Position numbers and translations under genes: made by a program. Of a DNA stretch of 20,032 nt, positions 13,974 through 20,032 are shown one piece after another (the stretch's first letter is position 1; each line of letters begins with the position of its first letter). The notes under the pieces are model-generated. The model saw only the letters and a list, made by a program, of their open reading frames with translations. It was not told the DNA's origin and searched no databases. Source of the stretch: Pseudomonadota bacterium (GTDB lineage: Bacteria; Myxococcota_A; Polyangia; Polyangiales; Polyangiaceae); NCBI GenBank assembly GCA_023460875.1, contig JAEWOQ010000057.1, positions 1-20,032 of the forward strand, in the 5' to 3' direction.

Positions 13974-15794
13974 TCACCCGGGTGAGGCCGCAGCTTGCTC
14001 CGAGGCAGGGTCCTCCGAGGGCGTGCGGGGGGTCGCGGAGCTCGCCGGTGGAGGTGCGTCGGAGCTGGAGGGCGGGTGCTCGGGCGACTGCGGCTGAGGA
14101 GCGCGCGGCTCTGACTCCGAGCGAGGCTCCGAGCGAGGCTCTGCGGCGGGCTCTCCAGAGGGCGCTGAAGGCGCTGAGGGCGCTGAGGGCGCTGACGGCG
14201 CTGCAGAGCGCGGGGGCTCTGGGGGGAGCGCCTCGGGCAAGGCGCCGCGTGGCGCCTCCGGAAGGGCCGCGCTCGGGGGCCTTTCGGGCTCCGCCTCGGC
14301 CCGGAGCTCGGCCTCCGCTTGGGCCCGCTTCGCGGCCTCCTCCCCCTGGTTACCCACCTCGACGAGCCCGATGACCACCCGCGGCTGCTCGCCCTTCAAC
14401 ACCAGGCGACGGGGCACATAGCCGCTGCGTTGGACGAGCACCTCCGCCCGGCCCCCCTCGGGCACCCGCACGGTCACGGGCATGGGGCCGAGATCCCTGC
14501 CATCCTGGGTGATCCGCGCGTCCGCGGGCAGGACGATGAGCACCACGGGTTTGCCTGCCTCCTCCGACGCCGCTCCCGAAGAGGCCTGCTCCGCAGCCCG
14601 CGCTGCCTCTTCCTCCTCCGCGACGGCGGGCGTCGACTCGGGCGAGCTGGGCCCTTCCCGCTCACCCTCCGCCAGAGCCCCTTCGTGAGCCGCTTCGTGC
14701 GCGGCCGCGCGCGCGTCGTCCCGGGCGTACAAAGCGTACCCCAAGGAAGCCGACGCCACGACGCCCAGGGCAGCCACCACGGTGACCCCGCGGTTCCACA
14801 GAGACGTCGGGCGCGGCGGCGGCAACGTGGACTGCCGGGCGCGCCCCCCCTTCGCCGCCTCCGGAGCGAGCCCCGCTCGGAGCCGCTCCAAGTCCGCCCG
14901 CAGCTCCTCCATGCCGCCGTAGCGCAGCTCCGGATCCTTCTGCAGGCATTTGCGGATCACCGCCTCGAGCTGGGGCACGAGCTCACCGCCCGCCGCCGGG
15001 ACCATCGCGGGCGGCTCGTCGTTGACGTGCTGCATCAGGATGGCCATCGGCTCGTCCGCGTCGAAGGGCACCTTCGCGGTGGCCATCTCATAGAGGATGA
15101 CGCCGAGAGAGTAGACGTCCGTGCGCCAGTCCGTGTCTCGCCCCGTCGCCTGCTCCGGCGACATGTAGTGGGGCGTGCCGTAGATGTGCCCGGCGCGGGT
15201 GAGCTTGCTCTCCGCGCGGGCGAGCTTCGCGATCCCGAAATCGAGGATCTTCACGAACCGCGGCTCCTCCCCGCGCTTCACGAGGAACACGTTGTCCGGC
15301 TTCAGGTCACGGTGGACGATCCCTGCGGCGTGAGCGGCCTCGAGCGCCTCGGTGATCTGCGCGGCCAGGTCCAACACCTCTTCGGGCCCCAGCACCTCCC
15401 CCGAGTCGAGCAGCTCCCCCAGGGAGCGCCCTTCGAGGTACTCCATCGCGAAGTACGCGGACCCGTCCGGCAACCTGCCGAAGTCGACGGTCTCGACGAT
15501 GTGCGGGCTCCCCGCCGCGGACGCCGCCTTGGCCTCCACCTCGAGGCGCCCTGCCGCTTCGGCGTCGCTCGCGTAATCCGGGCGCAGCACCTTGATGGCC
15601 ACGTCCTTGTCGAGGACCAGGTGCCGACACCGGTACACCAGCCCGACCGCGCCTTTGCCGAGCAGCGCCTCCACGCGATAGCGCCCGTCGATCACGCGGC
15701 CGATGTCGACGTCCTGCACACTGAGGACCGCGTCGGGCCCCAGGGAGCTCGGTCCCAAGGAGCCCGGAGGATCTGAAGAGGACTTCGGCTGCAT
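13974..15794 (-). CDS. Transmembrane Ser/Thr protein kinase with extracytoplasmic PEGA-like domain
   Basis: 606 residues from the ATG at 15794. Hanks-type kinase domain about 36-305: Gly-rich loop LLGKGAVGLVY (44-54), ATP lysine K68 (VAIK), catalytic loop HRDLKPDN (161-168), DFG (185-187), activation segment ending GTPHYMSPEQ (206-215), and DVYSLGVILYEM (226-237). It has all residues needed for activity. A membrane helix (about 335-357) follows a Pro-rich juxtamembrane stretch. Outside, an Ala/Glu-rich spacer leads to a PEGA-like beta domain (417-478, DGRDLGPMPVTVRVPEGG). A tail of more than 120 residues rich in Pro, Ala, Ser and Glu ends the protein, with APS triplets and EPRSE repeats. An in-frame GTG at 15809 is an alternative start, since AAGGA directly abuts the ATG. 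It is convergent with the SUMF1-fold gene (24-bp gap) and divergent from cinA. Confidence 0.93.
   Translation of the reverse strand: MQPKSSSDPPGSLGPSSLGPDAVLSVQDVDIGRVIDGRYRVEALLGKGAVGLVYRCRHLVLDKDVAIKVLRPDYASDAEAAGRLEVEAKAASAAGSPHIVETVDFGRLPDGSAYFAMEYLEGRSLGELLDSGEVLGPEEVLDLAAQITEALEAAHAAGIVHRDLKPDNVFLVKRGEEPRFVKILDFGIAKLARAESKLTRAGHIYGTPHYMSPEQATGRDTDWRTDVYSLGVILYEMATAKVPFDADEPMAILMQHVNDEPPAMVPAAGGELVPQLEAVIRKCLQKDPELRYGGMEELRADLERLRAGLAPEAAKGGRARQSTLPPPRPTSLWNRGVTVVAALGVVASASLGYALYARDDARAAAHEAAHEGALAEGEREGPSSPESTPAVAEEEEAARAAEQASSGAASEEAGKPVVLIVLPADARITQDGRDLGPMPVTVRVPEGGRAEVLVQRSGYVPRRLVLKGEQPRVVIGLVEVGNQGEEAAKRAQAEAELRAEAEPERPPSAALPEAPRGALPEALPPEPPRSAAPSAPSAPSAPSAPSGEPAAEPRSEPRSESEPRAPQPQSPEHPPSSSDAPPPASSATPRTPSEDPASEQAAASPG
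14161..14205. repeat. 9-nt tandem repeat in kinase tail
   Basis: Five units of GGCGCTGA(A/G/G/C) type, the last GGCGCTGCA, encode Ser-Ala-Pro triplets in the extracytoplasmic tail. The frame is conserved whatever the copy number, so the tail length is likely variable between strains. Confidence 0.8.
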
Positions 15795-15897
15795 TCCTTC
15801 GTCGCGCACCCCGAGCCCCCGCGTCCAGGCCGCCAACGAGCCGGCAGGGGCGCTCCGCGGGGAGGATACACGGGAAGCCGCCCGGGGTGGGAAAATG

Positions 15898-15903
15898 TAC
15901 ACT
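15898..15903 (+). promoter_or_regulatory. Candidate -10 element TACACT for leaderless cinA
   Basis: TACACT (4/6 to the sigma-70 -10) ends 8 nt before the cinA ATG in a locally AT-rich patch (GGGAAAATGTACACT). No Shine-Dalgarno precedes the ATG. Confidence 0.4.
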
Positions 15904-15911
15904 CCTTGGCG

Positions 15912-17153
15912 ATGACCTGCGCCATCGTCAGCATCGGGACGGAGATCACCCGCGGAGAGCTCGTGGACACCAACTCCCAGTGGCTGGCGGAGCGGCTGCT
16001 CGAGCTGGGGCACGACGTGGTCGAGATGGCCACCGTGGACGACGACGAGCAGCGCATCGGCGCCACCTTGCTGCGCCTCGCCGCCCACCATCGCGTCCTG
16101 GTCTGCACCGGCGGCCTCGGGCCCACGACGGACGACCTCACCGCGCGCGCCGTGGCCGACGTCCTGGGTAGCCCCCTCGTGCGAGACGAGGCCTCCCTGC
16201 ACGTCATCCGCGAGCGCCTCCTCGCCCGGGGACGCACCCTCTCGGACTCCAACGCGAAGCAAGCGGATTTTCCGGACGGCGCCGCTGTCCTGCCGAACCG
16301 ACGTGGGACCGCGCCGGGCTTCGCGGTCACCATCGACGGCGCCGTCGGCGCGCGCGCCTTCTTCATGCCGGGGGTCCCCCTGGAGATGAAGGAGATGTTC
16401 AACGAGCACGTCGTGCCGCAGCTCCCCGCGGTCCAAGGGGTCCGCCGCGCCCTGCGTTTGCGCTGCTTCGGCCTCCCCGAAGCGGAGATCAACGACCGCC
16501 TCGCGGGGCTCGAAGAGAAGCATGGCGTCACCCTGGGCTACCGCGCCTCCTTCCCGGAGATCGAGGTGAAGGTGCTCGTCGCGGGCGCCGAGGAGCGCGA
16601 CACGGAGGCGCGCTGTCGGGCCGCCGCGGACGAGGTCATCGAGCGCATCGGCAAGCGGGTCGTCTACGGCGAGGGGGACGTGACCCTGGCGGGAGCGGTG
16701 GGGGAGCTCCTCGAGCAGCTCGGCTGGCGCCTGGCCTTGGCGGAGTCCTGCACCGGCGGGCTCGTCTCCCAGCTGATCACCAACGTGCCCGGATCGAGCG
16801 CCTACTACGTCGGCGGGGTGTGCTGTTACTCGAACGAGGTGAAGGTGGGGACGCTCGGGGTCGGCGCGGACACCCTGGGCGACCACGGCGCCGTCAGCGA
16901 GGCCGTCGCCCGCCAGATGGCGGAGGGAGCCTGCAAAGCGCTGGGGGCGGACGTGGCCCTCTCCATCACTGGCATCGCGGGACCCACGGGGGGCAGCGCC
17001 GACAAACCGGTCGGCCTCGTGCACTGGGCCGTGACCACCCCGCGGGGCACGACGGCGCGGCACATGGTGTTTCCGGGCACACGCCAGCAGGTGCAGCGGC
17101 TCGCCGCCTTCGCGGGCCTCGCCACCGTGCGCGACCAGCTCGTGGGCCCCTGA
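15912..17153 (+). CDS. cinA: CinA: competence/damage-inducible protein A with NMN deamidase domain
   Basis: 413 residues, the standard two-domain length. The N-terminal MoaB/MogA-like domain (about 4-170) has SIGTEITRGELVDTNSQW (7-24) and VCTGGLGPTTDD (64-75), typical of the COG1058 ADP-ribose pyrophosphatase unit. The C-terminal PncC domain (about 262-410) has ALAESCTGGLVS (275-286), VSEAVARQMAEGA (328-340) and ITGIAGPTGG (352-361); it deamidates nicotinamide mononucleotide, recycling NMN. LigA, also in this window, releases NMN when it adenylates itself, so the two enzymes are metabolically linked, although they are not in one operon here. The ATG at 15912 gives the family N-terminus exactly. 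Confidence 0.95.
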   Translation: MTCAIVSIGTEITRGELVDTNSQWLAERLLELGHDVVEMATVDDDEQRIGATLLRLAAHHRVLVCTGGLGPTTDDLTARAVADVLGSPLVRDEASLHVIRERLLARGRTLSDSNAKQADFPDGAAVLPNRRGTAPGFAVTIDGAVGARAFFMPGVPLEMKEMFNEHVVPQLPAVQGVRRALRLRCFGLPEAEINDRLAGLEEKHGVTLGYRASFPEIEVKVLVAGAEERDTEARCRAAADEVIERIGKRVVYGEGDVTLAGAVGELLEQLGWRLALAESCTGGLVSQLITNVPGSSAYYVGGVCCYSNEVKVGTLGVGADTLGDHGAVSEAVARQMAEGACKALGADVALSITGIAGPTGGSADKPVGLVHWAVTTPRGTTARHMVFPGTRQQVQRLAAFAGLATVRDQLVGP

Positions 17154-17194
17154 GGTCCGCCTCGGTCCGGCTCGCAAGCCCCCGACGTCGGCGC

Positions 17195-17701
17195 TCAACG
17201 GCAGAGCCGCTCGATGAGCTCGCGGTGCTGCGGGTACAGCGCCAGGAGCTCCGCGCGCTCACACAGCTCGAAGTCTTCGAAATCGAAGCCCGGCGCCACC
17301 GTGCAGCTCACCAGCGCGAAGTCGCGCTCGGGCTGCTCCGAAGGATCCACCAGCGCCCCGAAGACGCGGCCCCCCGGCACCCCCACCTGGAACCGCTGGC
17401 CCCCGTCGAAGTCCGGACCCAGCCGGAGATCCTCCCGGCGACCGTCGGGGTGGATCACGAAGACGGTCAGCGGGCCCCCCGTGTGCCAGTGCCAACGCTC
17501 TTCGCTGTGGAGTCGGTGGAGGGAGGAGCGCTCCGTGGACTCGATCAGGAAATAGATGTCCGTCGAGGCCACCCGCGGCCCTGTGAAGGGCGCGGGCAGG
17601 TGGGTCAGGGAGACCTCCGAGCGGAAGGTCTCCCGGTACCAACCCCCCTCCGGGTGCCGCTCGAGCCCGAGGCGTTCGATCCAGTACTGGGCCGTCTTCA
17701 C
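17195..17701 (-). CDS. Cupin-5 / DUF985 family protein
   Basis: 168 residues, normal for the family. A small single cupin barrel. Diagnostic stretches are LERHPEGGWYRETFRS (13-28), DIYFLIESTERSSLHRLHSEERWHWHTG (48-75) with the usual His/Glu set, and the terminal VAPGFDFEDFELCERAEL (135-152). The biochemical role of DUF985 proteins is poorly defined; a metal or sugar-type ligand is likely from the fold. The start is GTG at 17701 with TAGGTT (17708-17713) 6 nt upstream. It is convergent with cinA, with a 41-bp gap. Confidence 0.93.
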   Translation of the reverse strand: MKTAQYWIERLGLERHPEGGWYRETFRSEVSLTHLPAPFTGPRVASTDIYFLIESTERSSLHRLHSEERWHWHTGGPLTVFVIHPDGRREDLRLGPDFDGGQRFQVGVPGGRVFGALVDPSEQPERDFALVSCTVAPGFDFEDFELCERAELLALYPQHRELIERLCR

Positions 17702-17707
17702 CCCGAA

Positions 17708-17713
17708 AACCTA
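17708..17713 (-). promoter_or_regulatory. Candidate -10 element TAGGTT for leaderless cupin gene
   Basis: TAGGTT ends 6 nt before the GTG start; no ribosome site is visible between. It matches the TANNNT pattern of the other genes. Confidence 0.35.
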
Positions 17714-17766
17714 CCGGAGACGCGGAGGCGCTCCAAACCTCACGGGCGACGTCGAGCCCGCACAGG

Positions 17767-17834
17767 CCACCCCTGAGCGCGAGCCGCCCGTGAGCGCGGG
17801 CCGCCCGTGAGCAGGGGCCGCCCGTGAGCAGGGG
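17767..17834. repeat. 17-nt tandem repeat, four copies
   Basis: Units are CCACCCCTGAGCGCGAG (17767), CCGCCCGTGAGCGCGGG (17784) and two identical CCGCCCGTGAGCAGGGG (17801, 17818). They lie between the GH12-like gene terminator and the cupin start, upstream of the cupin gene. The last two are the best preserved, as in a recently expanding array. Confidence 0.85.
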
Positions 17835-17855
17835 CCTCCGAGCACGGCCGTTCGT

Positions 17856-17883
17856 CCCCCGCGGAGGGGCTTCTCCGCGGGGG
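17856..17883. terminator. Perfect 11-bp hairpin downstream of the GH12-like gene
   Basis: CCCCCGCGGAG (17856-17866) pairs perfectly with CTCCGCGGGGG (17873-17883) around a 6-nt loop. It lies 67 nt after the minus-strand stop at 17950. There is no U-tract; it is probably the transcript end or an RNA-stabilising structure. Confidence 0.6.
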
Positions 17884-17949
17884 CCACGTTCTTCGGCGTG
17901 TCGTCGAGGGCGTCGGAGCAGCAGGGCGCCGCAGCAGCAGAGCGCCGGC

Positions 17950-20032
17950 TCAGTTCACTTCTGCGCAGAAGTTGTTCGTGCGCAGCCCTTGCCCACCGTT
18001 CCAGATCTCGAAGCCCGCGAAGATGTTGGTGAGGTAGAGGCTCGAGCTGAAGTTGCCGCTGTTCTGCACCGAGTGGTCGATGAAGTCCTTCAGATCGAAC
18101 TCCAGCGCCGTGACCGGCCCGCCCTGCGCCACGTAGGAACGCACGGGACGCCCCTCGTGCTGGCTCCCCTCCCAGATCTGCCAGTTCACCCCAGCGCGAC
18201 TCCAGGTACCTACCGGGCTCCCGGCGGGCTGCGGGCCGCCCTCGGTGTGGAGCCAGACCATGATGAAGCTGCGCTGACCCGGGCCGGAGTCCGCCCCGCT
18301 CGGGTGGAACCAGACGTCGTAGGTGGCGTTGTACTTGCCGCTGGCCGGCGTCCAGGACCACCCGGTGGGCACGCTGGTCAGGTCGCTGACCTGTCGCGGC
18401 AGGTTGCTCAGGGCGGTCCCGTAGCCGTCACCACCGGTGGAGCCGACGATGAACGACGGATAGGACACGGGCCAGTGGTTGCCCGTCTCCCAGGCGGTCT
18501 GGGTGGTCACCTCGAAGCTGCGCCCGTGATAGCTGATCACGTGCTGGCCAGAGGCGCCGTCGTTCCAGAAGTTGTTCTGGACGGCGTAGCGGTTGTCCGT
18601 CGTCGCGTAGGCCCGGTCGTAGCGCCCCGTGAGCGTCCCTTGGAGGCCACCCGTCGTCGCGCTGCCGGAGATGCTGCAGCCGCCCCCGCTGCCGGGGTCG
18701 CTGTCGTCGCTCTCCTCGATGGCGTCAACGCAGAAGTCGAAGGCTCGGGTCCCTCCGACGTCGCCGGGCACCATCACCGCCACGCTGACGATCGGCTCAC
18801 CCGCGTAGTCGTCGCCCTCCTCGAGATCCCAGCAGTGGGTGTTGAAGGCGGTCCACGGGATGAAGAGGTCCTGACCGCCGCTGCCGATGGGCGCGCACCA
18901 GCGATCGAGCTCGTCGTTCTCCGCGTTGGGGCCGGCGATCTGCAGCCGGAGCGGGGCCGTCGTGTTGCTGGTCACGCTGATGCGGATCCCGTCGAAGGAC
19001 GGCACGATGGTGCTCCCTTCGAGCTCACCCTCCTCCTGGTTGACGTTCCAGCCCACCATCCCGAGGGCGTCGTAGTCCGCGGCCACGGTGCCCGACGCGC
19101 ACAGGGGGAAGTCGTGGACATCCTCGTAGTCGTCGGGGCTGATGCTGGCGCCGCCTTGGGCATGGGTCCAGGCGTGGCCGTGCCAGTGGCCCGACTCGAG
19201 GTAACCGCCTTCAGGGCTGCCACCGCTGGAGCCGCCGGAGCCGCCGGAGCCGTCGCCACCGCCAGAGCCGTCACCCCCACCGGAGCCGTCACCACCGCCA
19301 GAGCCGTCACCGCCGCCAGAGCCATCGCCGCCAGAGCCGTCACCCCCGCCAGAGCCGTCGCCGCCGGTCCCACCAGCACCACCAGTGCCCCCGGTCCCGC
19401 CCGTGCCGCCCGTGCCGCCATCCTCGTCTCCGGGCTGACCGATGGAGTGAAGGCAGAAGTCGAAGTTGCGCGGCGTGACGTTGTGTCCGGGCACGAGGAT
19501 CGCCGCGGAGACGAGGGGCTCGTCGTCGTACCAGTTGCCCGAGTCGTCCCAGCAGCGGGTGTTGAACGCGGACCAGGGCAAGAACCCGCCGTTGCCGCTG
19601 ATCACGGCGCACCAACGGTCATCCTCGTTGGAGTTTCCGGTCGGGCCCTGGACCTGCACCCGCAGCTCCGTCCCTCCCGGGTTGCTGACGGACACATCGA
19701 TGCCGTCTTCGCTGGGGATGACGCTCCCGATCGGGGTGTCTTCCCCGCGCTCCTGGTTGAGGTTCACGCCGAGCATGGCGATGCCGCCGTAGTCGGAGAG
19801 AGCCGGCACCGTCCCGCTGACGCACCAAGGCGCCTCGTCGTCGCTGAAGTCCGTGGGCGTGATGGATCCGCCGCTCGTGACCGTCGACCACACGTAGCCA
19901 TGCCAGGAGCCGGACTCGTAGTAGCCGCCTTCAGAGTCCCCAGGGCCGCCGCCAGAGCCGTCGCCACCGCCAGAGCCGGCACCGCCGCCAGAGCCGTCGC
20001 CACCGCCAGAGCCGTCGCCGCCGCCGGAGCCG
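17950..20032 (-). CDS. Modular secreted protein: two four-Cys modules plus GH12-like domain (N-terminus outside window)
   Basis: The frame is open through the right edge, so the start is not seen; about 690 residues are visible. In protein order: a Gly/Asp/Ser linker (19921-20032 and beyond); module A1 (19435-19920); a second linker of GGT and GGGDGS repeats (19204-19434); module A2 (18712-19203), clearly homologous to A1; and a C-terminal GH12-like jelly roll (17953-18678). GH12 signatures are RYAVQNNFWN, YNATYDVWFHP, PAGSPVGTW, NWQIWEG, FDLKDFIDHSV, SLYLTNIFAGFEIWNGG and a final FCAEVN, closely following Streptomyces CelB-type endoglucanases. The acid/base Glu is kept (AGFEIW, codon 18007-18009). 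The nucleophile Glu of the family's (T/Y)EIMIW is Phe here (SFIMVW, codon 18265-18267). The modules may bind carbohydrate; hydrolysis is doubtful. Confidence 0.85.
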   Translation of the reverse strand, partial: GSGGGDGSGGGDGSGGGAGSGGGDGSGGGPGDSEGGYYESGSWHGYVWSTVTSGGSITPTDFSDDEAPWCVSGTVPALSDYGGIAMLGVNLNQERGEDTPIGSVIPSEDGIDVSVSNPGGTELRVQVQGPTGNSNEDDRWCAVISGNGGFLPWSAFNTRCWDDSGNWYDDEPLVSAAILVPGHNVTPRNFDFCLHSIGQPGDEDGGTGGTGGTGGTGGAGGTGGDGSGGGDGSGGDGSGGGDGSGGGDGSGGGDGSGGGDGSGGSGGSSGGSPEGGYLESGHWHGHAWTHAQGGASISPDDYEDVHDFPLCASGTVAADYDALGMVGWNVNQEEGELEGSTIVPSFDGIRISVTSNTTAPLRLQIAGPNAENDELDRWCAPIGSGGQDLFIPWTAFNTHCWDLEEGDDYAGEPIVSVAVMVPGDVGGTRAFDFCVDAIEESDDSDPGSGGGCSISGSATTGGLQGTLTGRYDRAYATTDNRYAVQNNFWNDGASGQHVISYHGRSFEVTTQTAWETGNHWPVSYPSFIVGSTGGDGYGTALSNLPRQVSDLTSVPTGWSWTPASGKYNATYDVWFHPSGADSGPGQRSFIMVWLHTEGGPQPAGSPVGTWSRAGVNWQIWEGSQHEGRPVRSYVAQGGPVTALEFDLKDFIDHSVQNSGNFSSSLYLTNIFAGFEIWNGGQGLRTNNFCAEVN
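19204..19434. repeat. GGT and GGGDGS linker repeats between modules A1 and A2
   Basis: The minus strand encodes four GGT triplets, then six or more GDGSGG(G) units with an 18-nt period, then a Gly/Ser end. It is a flexible acidic linker. The unit lacks the hydrophobic position of RTX nonapeptides, so calcium-roll folding is not predicted. Confidence 0.85.
19945..20032. repeat. GGGDGS linker repeat upstream of module A1, cut by window edge
   Basis: The same 18-nt unit as the other linker, with one GAGS variant, running off the right edge. Near-identical DNA in two places of one gene makes recombination and module gain or loss plausible. It also makes this edge prone to assembly collapse. Confidence 0.85.

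Noticed and set aside
15795..17198. N-terminal extension of the kinase frame across the whole of cinA on the opposite strand
   Set aside because: The extension lacks any domain and is antisense to well-conserved CinA; the kinase domain begins normally about 35 residues after the ATG at 15794.
19204..20032. GGGDGS repeats as RTX calcium-binding nonapeptides
   Set aside because: The period is six residues, not nine, and the conserved hydrophobic position of GGxGxDxUx is missing, so a flexible linker is the better reading.

Overview
The window is very GC-rich (about 70% by eye), densely coded on both strands, and has no tRNA, rRNA, insertion sequence or CRISPR array that I can see. Gene content and style suggest a member of the Myxococcota (deltaproteobacterial lineage). 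Pointers are a Ser/Thr kinase with a PEGA-like domain and a Pro/Ala tail, a membrane-anchored SUMF1-fold protein, a Cys-rich lipoprotein, and a glycosidase-like secreted protein with Gly/Asp/Ser linkers. This assignment rests on gene style, not on a marker gene.

Layout. 2-2610 (+): the end of a SpoA/FliN-like protein, then yggS and rarA, tightly packed. 2669-5777 (-): hpt, and a comEC gene interrupted by one in-frame TAG. 5778-6085: intergenic, with a strong hairpin. 6086-7234 (-): a beta-barrel outer-membrane protein followed 18 nt later by a Cys-rich, GGP-repeat lipoprotein. 7235-7756: a long divergent intergenic region with a perfect 16-bp palindrome. 7757-8653 (+): tlyA. 8773-10809 (-): a DPPR-synthase-like UbiA prenyltransferase and a CPBP intramembrane protease, separated by hairpin-forming tandem repeats. 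10876-13949 (+): ligA overlapping a SUMF1-domain membrane protein. 13974-15794 (-): a transmembrane Ser/Thr kinase. 15912-17153 (+): cinA. 17195-17701 (-): a DUF985 cupin. 17950-20032 (-): the C-terminal part of a modular secreted GH12-like protein that continues past the right edge.

Most genes are housekeeping: PLP homeostasis, replication-fork maintenance, purine salvage, DNA uptake, rRNA methylation, nick sealing and pyridine-nucleotide repair. Points of most interest are: (1) the GH12-like domain has Phe where the family has its nucleophile Glu, and it follows a duplicated four-Cys module I cannot name; (2) a single amber codon splits comEC within its metallo-beta-lactamase domain; (3) six genes carry a TANNNT hexamer 6-10 nt before the start codon, mostly without a usable Shine-Dalgarno, which suggests leaderless transcripts; (4) several perfect palindromes and tandem hairpin repeats lie between genes; (5) the SUMF1-fold protein lacks the FGE catalytic cysteine pair.
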